The notes: generated from the sequence alone by a model not told the origin. Positions 7,847 to 16,934 are shown, counted from the first letter of the stretch. The stretch: 64,000 nucleotides of DNA from G965222505 sp965222505 (GCA_965222505.1 OZ244956.1:4898001-4962000); one strand, 5' to 3'. Made by a program: numbers and translations.

Positions 7847-9145
7847 ATGCCTGTACGCATATCCTCTGTTGAACCTCAATCTCTGGCCGCCGAACTTGGT
7901 TGGCAACCCGGAGATCAAGTGCTGTCCATCAACGGTCGTTCTATTGCCGATGAACTGGATTTTCGGTTCTACAGCGCGGATGAAACGCTGGCCCTAAAGG
8001 TCCGCCTCAATGGAAGCCTTCAGGAACAGCATATCGAAAAGGATGCGTACACCCCATTCGGCATCGAAATCGAAGAGTTCCGCATCAAAACCTGTGGGGA
8101 CGATTGCATCTTCTGCTTCGTGGACCAAAACCCGGTCGGCTTACGGGATGCCCTCTATTTCAGGGACGGTGACTTCCGGATGTCCTTTCTGTATGGCAAC
8201 TACATCACCATGACGAACCTGCGCGACCGGGACATGCAGCGCATCGTCGAACAACGCCTTTCCCCGCTCTACATTTCCGTCCATTGTACCAACGACGAAA
8301 TCCGGCGGCGCATGATGGGGCACCGCACACAGAATGACCGGCTCATGGGGAAACTACAGTTTCTCCGCGAAAACGGCATCAATATGCATACGCAGATCGT
8401 GCTGGTGCCGGGCTACAACGACGGCGAAGCCCTCAAAAATACCATCCGTGATCTGTCTGCCATGCATGATGCGATACAATCTGTCTCCATTGTGCCGGTC
8501 GGGCTCACAGCACACCGCAAAAAACTAACCACCTTACGGAGCCTGACGCGGGATGAAGCCAGGGTCCTGGTGGATCAGGTCCACGCCTGGCAAGATACCT
8601 TCAAGAAAGAAATCGGGCGCGGGTTCGTTTATGTGGGGGATGAAATGTATTTGCTGGCCGATGTCGATTTTCCGGATGCCGACCGCTACGACGGCTACCC
8701 CCTCATGGAGAACGGGGTGGGGATGTGCCGGGATTTCCTGGAAGAATTTGCATTTCAGATTGAGGCGTTTCCCCAAGCCCTACCCGAACCCCGGCACCTG
8801 ACCCTGGTTTCCGGCACCCTGACGGCACCCTTTCTGACCGAATACATCCAGCCAGCCTTGCAACAGGTCCAGGGGTTGACCGCAGAGGTCGTAACCGCCC
8901 CCAACACCCTGTTCGGAGCGGTCGTTACGGTAAGCGGGTTGCTCAGTTTTCAATGTTTTTATCAAGCCCTCAAGGAACGCCCCCTGGGCAACCGCATCTT
9001 GTTACCACCGGATTGCGTAAATTTCGAAGGCAAGTTCCTGGATAACCGTCCCGACCGCAATACGCCTGCTGACCTGGAGAAAGTCCTTCGTACGCCGGTA
9101 GAGGTATTTAGTGGGGATTGGGTGGAGGTGCTTGAGACTTTGTGA
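7847..9145 (+). CDS. DUF512 radical SAM protein with PDZ-like N-terminus
   Basis: The 432-residue protein has an N-terminal PDZ-like domain (about 1-60, VEPQSLAAELGWQPGDQVLS), then a CX3CX2C cluster (C83, C87, C90 in TCGDDCIFCFVDQ) that would hold a 4Fe-4S centre, a radical SAM-like barrel (QIVLVPGYNDGEAL) and the C-terminal DUF512 region (NRILLPPDCVNFEGKFLDN). This layout is the known DUF512/FeS-oxidoreductase family; its reaction is not established. The ATG follows an untranslated gap after tRNA-Arg with no Shine-Dalgarno. The C-terminus is followed by an inverted heptad repeat. Confidence 0.85.
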   Translation: MPVRISSVEPQSLAAELGWQPGDQVLSINGRSIADELDFRFYSADETLALKVRLNGSLQEQHIEKDAYTPFGIEIEEFRIKTCGDDCIFCFVDQNPVGLRDALYFRDGDFRMSFLYGNYITMTNLRDRDMQRIVEQRLSPLYISVHCTNDEIRRRMMGHRTQNDRLMGKLQFLRENGINMHTQIVLVPGYNDGEALKNTIRDLSAMHDAIQSVSIVPVGLTAHRKKLTTLRSLTRDEARVLVDQVHAWQDTFKKEIGRGFVYVGDEMYLLADVDFPDADRYDGYPLMENGVGMCRDFLEEFAFQIEAFPQALPEPRHLTLVSGTLTAPFLTEYIQPALQQVQGLTAEVVTAPNTLFGAVVTVSGLLSFQCFYQALKERPLGNRILLPPDCVNFEGKFLDNRPDRNTPADLEKVLRTPVEVFSGDWVEVLETL

Positions 9146-9200
9146 TTGCTGATTGGTGATTATAATTGGCAGAAATCATAAATCACCAATCACAAATAAG
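9141..9200. repeat. inverted heptad repeat, GATTGGT/ACCAATC type
   Basis: The gap between two genes holds facing arms TGATTGGTGATT and AATCACCAATCA. The units follow a 7-base step (GATTGCT, GATTGGT; AATCACC, AATCACA). The first bases overlap the end of the preceding coding sequence. It is one member of the window-wide heptad family. Confidence 0.7.
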
Positions 9201-9207
9201 ACCCCTT

Positions 9208-10197
9208 ATGGAACCCACGCCCTACACTGAACCCCAACCGGCCCCACCTGCTTTTCCGGTATTGTACGATACCATGCCGAAGCCGGCGACGATCTCGCTA
9301 AACGGGTGGCTCGAACGGCAAAAGTTTCATCCGGCCCTGACATTGTTGATCGTGCTGGTGATGAGCTTTATTCTGTTTCAGGGGTTGGCAGCCGTCGTGG
9401 CGATTGTGCTCATCTTTGCCAAAAGTGGGGTGCCGACGACGATCTCGCCGGACATCATGACAGACCATCCCCGGGCCTTGCTGATCGGGAACACGGTGGG
9501 GCAATTCGTGGGGATGGGGTTTCTGGTCTGGGTTTGGGCACGATTGCATGCAAAGCCCCAGGCGGGTTTCCTGAGGGTTCGCAAAACGGATATCGGATTG
9601 TTGATCTGGTCGATCATCGGCCTAGCCGTGCTCATGCCGATCGTACAATGGATGGGGGCGTTTAATGAGGCCATCCCCTTGCCAGAGGGATTAAAGGCAT
9701 TGGAGGATGCGCAGATGGCCCTCATTGAAAAAATCCTGGCCGGGAATACCGGTGTCTTATTCAACCTGTTTGTGCTGGCCGTTACGCCGGCCCTGTGTGA
9801 AGAGTTATTGTTTCGCGGATATATACAGCGACAGGTCGAACGCCTCCGGGGGCCGATCATGGCCTTTGTTTTCACAGGGATTCTCTTTGGGTTGTATCAC
9901 TTGCGGCTTTCCCAGGTCATCCCGCTTTCCATGCTGGGCATGTATATGGGCTATGTGACGTGGCGTACCGGAAGCCTTTGGCCGGCAGTGGTGTGTCACT
10001 TTTTCAACAATGCGTTTGCTATTGTGGCCAGCCGTTTCGTAGCCTCCAATCCGGAATTAGGGCTGGATGCGGTGGAGTCCATTGAGGTGCCGTGGTACAT
10101 CGTGCTGCCTTGTATCCTGGGCTTCTGGGCTGTGCTACGCCTCATGAAACAACGTGCAATTACTGTGCAGACCACGGCTGCAACCCAACAGGTATAG
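9208..10197 (+). CDS. CPBP-family intramembrane metalloprotease
   Basis: CPBP (CaaX protease/bacteriocin-processing) enzymes cleave membrane substrates with glutamate and histidine catalytic motifs. From the ATG at 9208 the product is 329 residues with about eight membrane helices. Motif 1 is EELLFRGYIQRQ near residue 198, motif 2 is FGLYHLRLSQ, and motif 3 HFFNNAF supplies a His. The preferred start follows the inverted heptad repeat; an upstream TTG at 9166 would translate through that repeat and is unlikely. It is followed two bases later by the DUF2007 gene, so they are probably co-transcribed. The substrate is unknown. Confidence 0.85.
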   Translation: MEPTPYTEPQPAPPAFPVLYDTMPKPATISLNGWLERQKFHPALTLLIVLVMSFILFQGLAAVVAIVLIFAKSGVPTTISPDIMTDHPRALLIGNTVGQFVGMGFLVWVWARLHAKPQAGFLRVRKTDIGLLIWSIIGLAVLMPIVQWMGAFNEAIPLPEGLKALEDAQMALIEKILAGNTGVLFNLFVLAVTPALCEELLFRGYIQRQVERLRGPIMAFVFTGILFGLYHLRLSQVIPLSMLGMYMGYVTWRTGSLWPAVVCHFFNNAFAIVASRFVASNPELGLDAVESIEVPWYIVLPCILGFWAVLRLMKQRAITVQTTAATQQV

Positions 10198-10199
10198 TC

Positions 10200-10586
10200 A
10201 TGGAAAAAAAGAAAGCCTATGAAGGCTGGATTGCCGTATTTGAAACCTCAACGGACTATGAGGCAGACATGGTGCGGGACCGGCTGGACTCCAACGATGT
10301 CCCCGCCATTGTACTGACCCAGCGGGATCATGCCTTCAACCTGACCATTGGCAAGTTGGCTCGGGTCTTGGTCATGGTTCCACCGGAACAGGTGGGGCTG
10401 GCCAAAGACATCCTCGCCGAAGCACCGTTGACAGACGAAGAACTCAACGAAGCCTCTGACGCGGCCAATCCTTATGCCCCTGCGGCCCATACCCCGGACG
10501 AAGATACACTCCTGGATTCCGGGATCGAAAAAATCACTTTTCCTGGCCCTCCGGACCCTGAAGACGAGGATCCACTTTTGGCTTGA
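10200..10586 (+). CDS. DUF2007-like signal-transducing protein
   Basis: This 128-residue cytosolic protein has a ferredoxin-like DUF2007 core (about 8-75): WIAVFETSTDYEADMVRDRL, then VPAIVLTQ and RVLVMVPPEQVGLAKDIL. The C-terminal half is acidic and proline-rich, probably disordered (PPDPEDEDPLL). The ATG at 10200 lies directly after the CPBP stop codon, so the two form an operon, probably continuing to cdsA. DUF2007 has no firmly known role; it was proposed as a small sensory/PII-like domain. Confidence 0.75.
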   Translation: MEKKKAYEGWIAVFETSTDYEADMVRDRLDSNDVPAIVLTQRDHAFNLTIGKLARVLVMVPPEQVGLAKDILAEAPLTDEELNEASDAANPYAPAAHTPDEDTLLDSGIEKITFPGPPDPEDEDPLLA

Positions 10587-10605
10587 TTCAGCCTGGGGCT
10601 TCATC

Positions 10606-10655
10606 AAATGGTCAATTATGCTTTCCATTGGCCGTTGACAATCGACGATTGACTT
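10606..10655. repeat. heptad-type short repeat upstream of cdsA
   Basis: The gap before cdsA carries GTTGACA, ATCGACG and ATTGACT in register at seven-base steps (10633-10653), preceded by GGTCAATT, which faces them as an inverted partner. It is a weaker member of the heptad family. Confidence 0.45.
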
Positions 10656-10661
10656 TTGGCC

Positions 10662-11468
10662 ATGCGTAACGGTCTCAAACGCATCCTGACGGCCCTGGTC
10701 GCCTTGCCGTTGGTCCTCGGATTGATTTACCTGGGGGGGTGGCCTTTTGTCGGGTTGGTGTTGCTGATTGCCCTGTTGGGACAGTACGAGCTTTACGGTA
10801 TGGCCCGGACCGCCGGGGTTAAGCCACTCGTGGTGCCGGGTCTCCTCCTGGGCGCACTTGGTGTTGTACATGCCCTGGTACCCTTTGGGGAGGGCATGTG
10901 GATATTGGGTGTGGTCGGGCTGTTGTGTGCAACGGCTTTTCTTGAGGGGGACAACCCCTTGCAACGGCAGGCCGTGACGCTGTTTGGGGTACTTTATCCA
11001 ACCGGTTTGTTGGGATTGCTGACCAACATTCGTTTGGGGAGTAGCACAGACGAAACCACAGCCATTTGGTTAACGCTAATCGTCTTCCTTATGATTTGGG
11101 CCGCAGATATCGGGGGATATTATGCCGGGCGTAGTCTTGGGCGGCATCCCTTGTTTCCCCGCGTGTCACCGAAAAAGACGTGGGAGGGATTTATTGGGGG
11201 AATGGGGTTGGCTTTTCTGGTGGCCGTTGCCATAAAGATCTGGATGCTGCCCTTGGCCTGGCTGGATGTGGTGGCGTTTGCTTTAATCGGGAGTGTCTTT
11301 GGGCCGTTGGGAGATTTGGCGGAAAGCCGCATAAAGCGGGCCGTTGGGGTAAAGGATTCCGGATCGCTGTTACCAGGGCATGGAGGAATGCTTGACCGAT
11401 TCGATGCAATGGTCCTTACAGTTCCGCTGTTTTACCTGTACATTACCTACGTGATGAACACCCCCTAG
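10662..11468 (+). CDS. cdsA: phosphatidate cytidylyltransferase
   Basis: CdsA makes CDP-diacylglycerol from phosphatidate and CTP, the branch point for membrane phospholipids. The 268-residue integral membrane protein has about eight hydrophobic segments and the family signature toward the C-terminus: SPKKTWEGFIGG, then FGPLGDLAESRIKRAVGVKD and GHGGMLDRFDAM. The acidic residues of the signature bind metal. The ATG at 10662 is preferred over the TTG two codons upstream. Its end overlaps a small convergent frame by four bases. Confidence 0.95.
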   Translation: MRNGLKRILTALVALPLVLGLIYLGGWPFVGLVLLIALLGQYELYGMARTAGVKPLVVPGLLLGALGVVHALVPFGEGMWILGVVGLLCATAFLEGDNPLQRQAVTLFGVLYPTGLLGLLTNIRLGSSTDETTAIWLTLIVFLMIWAADIGGYYAGRSLGRHPLFPRVSPKKTWEGFIGGMGLAFLVAVAIKIWMLPLAWLDVVAFALIGSVFGPLGDLAESRIKRAVGVKDSGSLLPGHGGMLDRFDAMVLTVPLFYLYITYVMNTP

Positions 11469-11653
11469 TGCGCGTCCAGCCGGGGATGTTCCCGGAGTCT
11501 GTCCGTTGCATCTGGGGTGACCAGCGTCGTGCTTAGTTCGGCCAACATACGGCGGAGCGGCTCTATGCCGGGCGAATTGGGATTGCGCCGCTGTATCGTC
11601 GACAACGCATTGCGCAGGTAAGCCTCGTATTCGAATAGATTATGCCTCCACAT
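11465..11653 (-). CDS. small hypothetical protein
   Basis: A 62-residue frame (MWRHNLFEYEAYLRNALST at the start) with mixed helical and charged character. It is convergent with cdsA and overlaps its stop by four bases. No family is recognised and there is no Shine-Dalgarno. The amino-acid composition is plausible for a protein, but it could be chance coding. Confidence 0.3.
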   Translation of the reverse strand: MWRHNLFEYEAYLRNALSTIQRRNPNSPGIEPLRRMLAELSTTLVTPDATDRLREHPRLDAH

Positions 11654-11760
11654 GGCGATACTCGTTTGGGATAAAAATAGTATAGACCACCGGTACGCCT
11701 CAGTATCGATGCCTCCATATTACTATGCACCATTTTGGGTCGTTTTACACCATTTAACGG

Positions 11761-11828
11761 ATGTTTCGCCGCTTGTCGTTGATGTTTTGCAATTCGACAA
11801 GGTCGAATGGGCCAAGACTGGGTGACAG
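11761..11828 (+). repeat. REPIN-like 68-bp repeat, copy A
   Basis: One of three copies of a roughly 68-bp element with inverted ends. It begins ATGTTTCGCCGCTTGTCG and contains AAGGTCGAATGGGCCAAGAC. Compared with the copy at 26120, the right arm has decayed (TGGGTGACA instead of GCCGTAACAT). It lies in a gene-free gap. Confidence 0.7.
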
Positions 11829-12122
11829 GAATATTTAACTGCTAATAAGCGTTCTTTGATACCCTTGTGCAAGCGTACATGGGGTGCCGCTCTGCCACCG
11901 GTTCGTGGTCATTGGTCCGTCGTCCGTTGTGGCTTCAACGCTGGTCTTACAACAGCCTGCCCCTGCGCAGGCAGAGGGACCACGAGCACGCACCGCAGCG
12001 AAGAAAGCGGGCAACCGTGTAATTTGCGTGCGTACAACGGACCTTCAGTGCTGGCGCGGCGGTGGTGCCGGCACTGAAGTTTGCACAGTCATTTCAAAGA
12101 ACTGATATAACTGCCTACGATT
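11829..12122. other. gene-free gap with GTCCGTC-type heptads
   Basis: This stretch holds no convincing gene. From 11901 it reads GTTCGTG, GTCATTG, GTCCGTC, GTCCGTT, GTGGCTT in strict seven-base register. GTCCGTTGT is mirrored by ACAACGGAC near 12034. A short frame with a signal-peptide-like segment exists (from 11884) but runs through the heptads and is not credited. Confidence 0.4.
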
Positions 12123-12323
12123 ATGACAAAAACAGAACATCTGGCGCAGTGCCGCGCCATACTGACAGCGCAGAAGATCCCGCACCGGGTGGTCAATGGA
12201 ACGCTGGCTGTTAAAGGGGCCCGCAACCGCAAGAACGCTGAGGCTGCCCTCAAGGAAAAGGGTCTTTCCATGGAATGGAAACAAGGGTTCCGGCGTGACT
12301 TCAAAAACCCCAAACGGTGGTAG
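12123..12323 (+). CDS. small basic hypothetical protein
   Basis: The 66-residue frame (MTKTEHLAQCRAILTAQK) is rich in Lys and Arg (about one in four residues) and ends KQGFRRDFKNPKRW. It reads as a compact helix-strand-helix protein and could bind nucleic acid, but no family is recognised. It stands alone between the heptad gap and a dehydrogenase fragment. Confidence 0.4.
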   Translation: MTKTEHLAQCRAILTAQKIPHRVVNGTLAVKGARNRKNAEAALKEKGLSMEWKQGFRRDFKNPKRW

Positions 12324-12354
12324 GTTTTGATGTACACACGTTTATTCAGAACGG

Positions 12355-12561
12355 GGGCAGCACTTCGGGTCCCGGATCGTGTTTGACGAAGCGGGCTATC
12401 TGTATTTCACCATCGGCGATCGCGGCCAGCGGGATCAGGCACAACGGCTTGACTGGCCCAATGGCAAGGTTCATCGCCTGCACGACGATGGCCGCATCCC
12501 GGAAGACAACCCCTTCGTGAATACGCCGGATGCCGTGGCCTCCATCTGGTCGTATGGCTCC
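12355..12561 (+). pseudogene. fragment of PQQ-dependent sugar dehydrogenase
   Basis: The frame QHFGSRIVFDEAGYLYFTIG, DRGQRDQAQRL, GKVHRLHDDGRIPEDNPFV and SIWSYGS matches the middle of soluble aldose sugar dehydrogenases (Asd/YliI type beta-propellers that use PQQ). There is a stop at 12328 and homology ends at 12561, where the end of the minus-strand sulfatase begins. Only about 70 of the usual 350-400 residues remain, so this is a relic. A different, full-length member of the wider family is at 56445. Confidence 0.7.
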
Positions 12562-12579
12562 AAATTTCGCACCCCGCAC

Positions 12580-14121
12580 TCAATCTCCGAGTTGTGGAAA
12601 CTTGAACCGGTCATTCGGGGAAGGGACGTGTTCGCGGGCCATGATGGCTTCGATTTGGGCGACGATGTCCGGGTGTTGGTCCGCGACGTTGGATTGTTCT
12701 TGCAGGTCTGCGTCCAGATTGAAGAGTTTGAGTTCCAGATGGCCGTCGAAGATGTTTTCCCGGATGCCTTTCCATGCGCCCATACGGACGGCTTGTTGGC
12801 CGTTGTAGGCGGGGAATTCCCAATAGAGAAAATTTGGCTGTGGCTGATCCTGGCCCTTCAAGGAGGGCAGGAAACTGGCGCCATCGGTGGGCACGTTCAT
12901 TGGGGCATCTGCTACTTCCATTAAGGTGGGCAATATATCGTAGAAGGCGGCCATGTGATCTGTAGTGGAGCCTGCAGGGATGTGGCCGGGCCAATGGGCG
13001 ATGGTGGGTACGCGGATGCCGCCTTCATAGACGGAGCCTTTGCCGCGTCCCTCAGCCGTGATAAACGGGTGGGCGCTTTTGAAATACGGTGTGTCCGCTC
13101 CGCCGGTGTAGGTGGGGCCGTTGTCACTGGTGAACAGAATCAGGGTGTTTTCATAGACACCCAGGGCTTTGAGTTGTTCAACCAGATCACCAATCTGTTC
13201 GTCCAGGTAGGAAATCATGGCTGCGTAGGTGGCGCGGGGGTATTGGCTGGGAAAATAGCTGCGGCCCGTGTAGGGATCTGTCTCTTCCAGTTTTCCCCGG
13301 TAATGGTCCACCCAACGTTGCGGGGCTTGCAGGGCCAGGTGGGGGATGGGGGAGGCGTAGTACAGGAAAAACGGCCCATCCCTGTTGTCCTTCAGAAATT
13401 TTATGGCTTCCTGATGCATTAACGCCGGGGCATAATCCTCTGATTGATAGGGGGCATAACTTGCCGGGTCTTGGGGGTCAAAGTTGTCAGGCAGGTTCTG
13501 ATGAGGTGCAACCAGGGGGTTATTCAGCAGGACCCGTTCTTCGTTTTTCCAGAGGTGCGTCGGGTAATACGTGTGGGCTTGGCGTTGGCAGAGGTAGCCG
13601 TAGAAGAAATCAAACCCTTGCCGGTTGGGTACGCCTTCGGTATCCGGGGCACCGAGGCCCCATTTCCCGACCATGCCGGTGGTATACCCGGCCTGTTGTA
13701 AGCGTTCACCCATCGTGACGGTACTGTCGGCCATGGGGCGTTGGCCTTCGAGGGTCGGGTTTTCGAACATAGCCCTAAAATTCCACACATCGCCGCGTGC
13801 CCCCCATTCGTCGTTACCCCGGATGGGGGTATGCCCGGCGTGCAGGCCGGTGAGCAGGATGCTTCGGGCCGGGGCGCAGACGGGGGCACCCGTGTAAAAC
13901 TGGGTGAACCGCATGCCCCCTTCGGCCAGGGCATCCAGGTGAGGCGTTTCGATCAGGGACTGGCCGAAGGCGCCGAGCTCCCCATAGCCCAGGTCATCGG
14001 CCAGGATGAGGATGATGTTCGGGGGTTGGGGCGCCGGTTCCTCAAGCGGTTGACACGCTGGAAAAATGCAGAAAAGGAAAAGAAAAAAGGTCGGAGTAAG
14101 ACGCTTCGGTAAGGAATGCAT
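12580..14121 (-). CDS. arylsulfatase, lipoprotein
   Basis: Type I sulfatases hydrolyse sulfate esters using a formylglycine made from cysteine. From the ATG at 14121 the product is 513 residues. It begins with a lipoprotein signal (TFFLFLFCIFPAC, lipid Cys at 23). Metal-binding Asp42/Asp43 (ILADDLGYGE) and the CXPXR maturation site C82-A-P-A-R86 follow; later come GKWGLG and ILFTSDNGPT. All key residues are present. It is probably anchored in the periplasm or on the cell surface and used for sulfated polysaccharides. No maturase or SusCD pair is nearby. Its 3' end abuts the dehydrogenase fragment, consistent with an insertion junction. Confidence 0.9.
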   Translation of the reverse strand: MHSLPKRLTPTFFLFLFCIFPACQPLEEPAPQPPNIILILADDLGYGELGAFGQSLIETPHLDALAEGGMRFTQFYTGAPVCAPARSILLTGLHAGHTPIRGNDEWGARGDVWNFRAMFENPTLEGQRPMADSTVTMGERLQQAGYTTGMVGKWGLGAPDTEGVPNRQGFDFFYGYLCQRQAHTYYPTHLWKNEERVLLNNPLVAPHQNLPDNFDPQDPASYAPYQSEDYAPALMHQEAIKFLKDNRDGPFFLYYASPIPHLALQAPQRWVDHYRGKLEETDPYTGRSYFPSQYPRATYAAMISYLDEQIGDLVEQLKALGVYENTLILFTSDNGPTYTGGADTPYFKSAHPFITAEGRGKGSVYEGGIRVPTIAHWPGHIPAGSTTDHMAAFYDILPTLMEVADAPMNVPTDGASFLPSLKGQDQPQPNFLYWEFPAYNGQQAVRMGAWKGIRENIFDGHLELKLFNLDADLQEQSNVADQHPDIVAQIEAIMAREHVPSPNDRFKFPQLGD

Positions 14122-14176
14122 ATTAAGCTGAAGACAGACCAAGGGCGATGAAAAAGGAGCGCGATATTGGCGTGAA

Positions 14177-14193
14177 GCCCAACCGGGTTGGGC
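14177..14193 (-). other. hairpin after glycosyltransferase stop
   Basis: GCCCAAC and GTTGGGC form a tight 7-bp stem with a 3-base loop directly after the minus-strand stop codon. It lacks a T-run, so it is a weak terminator candidate or an mRNA-end stabiliser. Confidence 0.4.
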
Positions 14194-15294
14194 CTATTTG
14201 GTTAGGGTATGGTAGTGTTGGTGGACGGTTTTACTCAGCTTGTCGCTGGTGAAGTGTTTTTGGAGGTAGGTATGGGCATTTTGGGCTTTCTGCCGGGCCG
14301 TTTCCCGATCAAGATGGATCTGGGTCAGTACATCCTGAATCCCTTGGGGGGAGAGTTCAGAGAGGAAATAAGCCGTCTCTTCGCTCAGGATACTATCCAT
14401 AAACCCTTGATGCGTAGTAACAATAACCAGGCCCATCATCATGGCCTCATTGATAGAGTTGTTATGTCCTTCGCCGTAATGGCGAGACGGGTAGAGGTAA
14501 AGGTCATTTAAGGCAAAGTGCTTCAATACCTCGGGGTGGGGTAGAATACCAAGCCTATCAATCTTCAGGTTCGTATGCAGGGGCAAAGCATTGAGCCATG
14601 TCGTAAAATCTTCGTGTTCTCTGCCGATCATGGTCAGGGTGACGGGAACGGTCTCGGCGGTTTTATTGCAGCCCTCAATGAGTTCAAATACCCCTTTGCC
14701 TTCGTAGGCGTATCCCACAAAAAGCAGCTTGAGTTCTGTTGATTGAAGTCGATCTGGTACGTCCACCGGCACTTCAGGTGACGGTACAAAATTGGGGAAA
14801 TAGTGACTTTCTATGCCGAATTTATCTTTGACGTATGGCATGTATGCTCGGCCTTCACTAAGGACTACGGTGGATTTATTCAAGATAAATCGCATTATCC
14901 ATTGCGGTAATCTACCCGCTTGTTCATACCAAATTATGAAAGACCCTCCCTTAATATCATACAGCACGGGAATGCGGAACAACCGGGCAAAGAGAACCAC
15001 CATGAACTCTCGTGGAACGGCTGTGTTTTTTAAGCCAAGCATATGAATCCCGTCAGGCCGATGCCGTATGAGCGACCCGAGGTAAGCAAACATGTCAACG
15101 AAAAAACGGACGACAAAATAATCTAGTTTCAACTGACCACGCACCGTATGAAAGAAGGGTATGACGCGAAAATCATCTGATTGGAAACAATCCAGATAGG
15201 CCTTCATGTTTCGTGTATACCCGCCGGTTCCTCCTCCGTACTTCCCTTTGCCTAAAGAGAAAGGAGGGCCATACAATAGGATCGTTTTCTGCAA
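14194..15294 (-). CDS. glycosyltransferase, GT-B fold (family 4-like)
   Basis: The 366-residue protein has a glycine-rich N-terminal loop (PPFSLGKGKYGGGTGGYTRN) and a C-terminal nucleotide-sugar half: LLFVGYAYEGKGVFELIEGC, then the EX7E-like motif GEGHNNSINEAMMMG. This is the layout of GT4-type retaining enzymes that use nucleotide sugars at the cytosolic membrane face. The gene is visibly AT-richer than its neighbours, suggesting transfer. A GC hairpin (GCCCAAC/GTTGGGC, 14177-14193) follows the stop. It lies upstream of the sulfatase on the same strand. The acceptor is unknown. Confidence 0.85.
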   Translation of the reverse strand: MQKTILLYGPPFSLGKGKYGGGTGGYTRNMKAYLDCFQSDDFRVIPFFHTVRGQLKLDYFVVRFFVDMFAYLGSLIRHRPDGIHMLGLKNTAVPREFMVVLFARLFRIPVLYDIKGGSFIIWYEQAGRLPQWIMRFILNKSTVVLSEGRAYMPYVKDKFGIESHYFPNFVPSPEVPVDVPDRLQSTELKLLFVGYAYEGKGVFELIEGCNKTAETVPVTLTMIGREHEDFTTWLNALPLHTNLKIDRLGILPHPEVLKHFALNDLYLYPSRHYGEGHNNSINEAMMMGLVIVTTHQGFMDSILSEETAYFLSELSPQGIQDVLTQIHLDRETARQKAQNAHTYLQKHFTSDKLSKTVHQHYHTLTK

Positions 15295-15368
15295 TTTTGT
15301 AATAGCGTTGGCAATGGCTAGGTTGTAGGCTAACCAGTGGATGGACGGTAATAAGAGTGTTTACTTCC

Positions 15369-15435
15369 TGATACGCCGTCTTGGCCCATTCAACCTTGTC
15401 AAAATGCACAAGATCAACGGCAAGCGGCGTAACAT
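15369..15435 (-). repeat. REPIN-like 68-bp repeat, copy B
   Basis: On the minus strand it reads ATGTTACGCCGCTTGCCG through AAGGTTGAATGGGCCAAGAC to GGCGTATCA. The ends are inverted (GTTACGCCG against CGGCGTA). It sits in the gap between the two glycosyltransferase genes; the left side adjoins a frame reading HFDKVEWAKTAYQEV. Confidence 0.75.
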
Positions 15436-15515
15436 CAGTGCTTAAGTTAATGCCGGGGCAAAGGACTACGCAATGAATTCAAATCAAAACCTGTTTGTCC
15501 GGTAAGGGGTACTGG

Positions 15516-16655
15516 TTATGCAAGCCTGTTCAATAGTTTGTGATAAAGATCTCCATAGGCATTGGCCATGGCTTGCACCGTAAAATGAAGCGCTGCATGT
15601 TGAGCGGCTTGAGTGCCTATGGCTTCTCTTCTTTGGGCGTGTGTAAAGAGGTTCGTCATGGCATGACTTAAGGCTTCCTGGTCACCCGGTGGCACAAGCA
15701 AACCCGTTTTTTGATCCTGGATAAGCTCTGGAACGCCGCCGACTGCGGTGCTGATCACCGGCAATCCAGCGGACATCGCTTCCATGACAACAAGCGGATT
15801 ACCTTCCCAGTCTGATGACAAAACAAAAACGTCTGACGCGTGCAAAATATCGGGGATATCGAAGCGTTCGCCCAGAAAATGTACCCGCTCCGCGATACCC
15901 AATTCCTGTACTTGCTCAGCGAGTTTATGACCCAGCATACTGGGGCGACCAACATTCAAGAGGTGCGCATGGGGTTCCTGCTTAAACGCTTGTGCGAAAG
16001 CAGACAGGAGTAATGCTTGGTTCTTCTGAGGCTCAGCACGAGCAACATTGACGAACAAAATATCCTCTGGTCCAATGCCTTCTTGCATGCGCCAGATTGT
16101 TTGGTCTACGGTTGGATGTTTATATTTGTCAATGGGGATGCCGTTTGGAATCAGTGGGAGGTCCCTGGGCCCGTAGACCTGATGAAAGGTCTCTTCCACT
16201 TTTTTTGCAATTGCGACGGGTACCACCGTGGTCTTATAGGCCAACCGGTGTACCTTTTGCATCAAGGCGGTACCTTCCTTTTGGGCTACGTTATGTATGG
16301 TATGCACCACAACAGGTGGGCGTCTGAGCAGGAGGGCGGGAAGGGAATATCTGAGGGCAGAGAGGTGCGTGTGTACCACATGTGGCTTAAGTCGCTTAAG
16401 TACGCCATTGATACGCCAGAACATGCGCGGATCAAATCCCAACTTTTTATCAAGGTGTTGGACTGGAATGCCCGATTCGGCTAATTGAGATTCCATATCG
16501 GTGCCGGTAGGTTTATGTAATGCGGCGGCGGAAACCTCGAAGTGTTGAAGATCAAGATTCGTCAAAATATGCATTGCCACACGTTCTCCACCTCCAGAAT
16601 TAAAGCCGGGGACGAGCTGTAACACGCGAATGCGATTTTTTCGTTTGGATTCCAA
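15516..16655 (-). CDS. glycosyltransferase family 4 protein
   Basis: The 379-residue GT-B enzyme shows the standard parts: LVPGFNSGGGERVAMHILTN at the N-terminus, HTHLSALRYSLPALL and HTIHN in the acceptor domain, IPNGIPIDKYK at the linker, FVNVARAEPQKN and LGERFDIPDIL in the donor domain, and the EX7E motif EGNPLVVMEAMSAGLP. It would transfer a sugar in polysaccharide or glycolipid synthesis in the cytoplasm. It lies upstream of the second glycosyltransferase on the same strand, separated by the REPIN copy. The specific sugar cannot be inferred. Confidence 0.9.
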   Translation of the reverse strand: MESKRKNRIRVLQLVPGFNSGGGERVAMHILTNLDLQHFEVSAAALHKPTGTDMESQLAESGIPVQHLDKKLGFDPRMFWRINGVLKRLKPHVVHTHLSALRYSLPALLLRRPPVVVHTIHNVAQKEGTALMQKVHRLAYKTTVVPVAIAKKVEETFHQVYGPRDLPLIPNGIPIDKYKHPTVDQTIWRMQEGIGPEDILFVNVARAEPQKNQALLLSAFAQAFKQEPHAHLLNVGRPSMLGHKLAEQVQELGIAERVHFLGERFDIPDILHASDVFVLSSDWEGNPLVVMEAMSAGLPVISTAVGGVPELIQDQKTGLLVPPGDQEALSHAMTNLFTHAQRREAIGTQAAQHAALHFTVQAMANAYGDLYHKLLNRLA

Positions 16656-16934
16656 AAGATGATATGGTTAAGCTGCCAAACCTCTCTGCACAGCAGTTGC
16701 GCGATGGGATACCGCAATCAATTTAGAGGTATACACTCCCCGAATGAAAAGACGGATGTGATCTTTTATTAAAGAACAGCTATAGCGTAGCCTTGCCTGA
16801 GAGGGAACCTGCGCCGGTGTCGCGGTAAACGGGACACGGTGAACGGTCGGGCAGTGGAGATGTGTTAAGGTATAAACGCAGGCATGTGTGAAAGTGAGGA
16901 CGTGTGCCATCCTAGGTGGTGCCTGCGCGACGGA
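16656..16934. other. gene-free gap
   Basis: No supported gene. It contains one copy of TATAGCGTAGCCTT (16781-16794), which recurs at 17629-17642, so the fragment cluster between them is bracketed by 14-bp direct repeats. Confidence 0.3.

Noticed and set aside
9166..9207. Upstream TTG start for the CPBP protease
   Set aside because: It would translate the inverted heptad repeat; the ATG at 9208 gives a normal N-terminus.
11884..12105. Short frame with signal-peptide-like N-terminus
   Set aside because: It runs through the GTCCGTC heptads, has no Shine-Dalgarno and no recognisable domain, and its composition changes abruptly.
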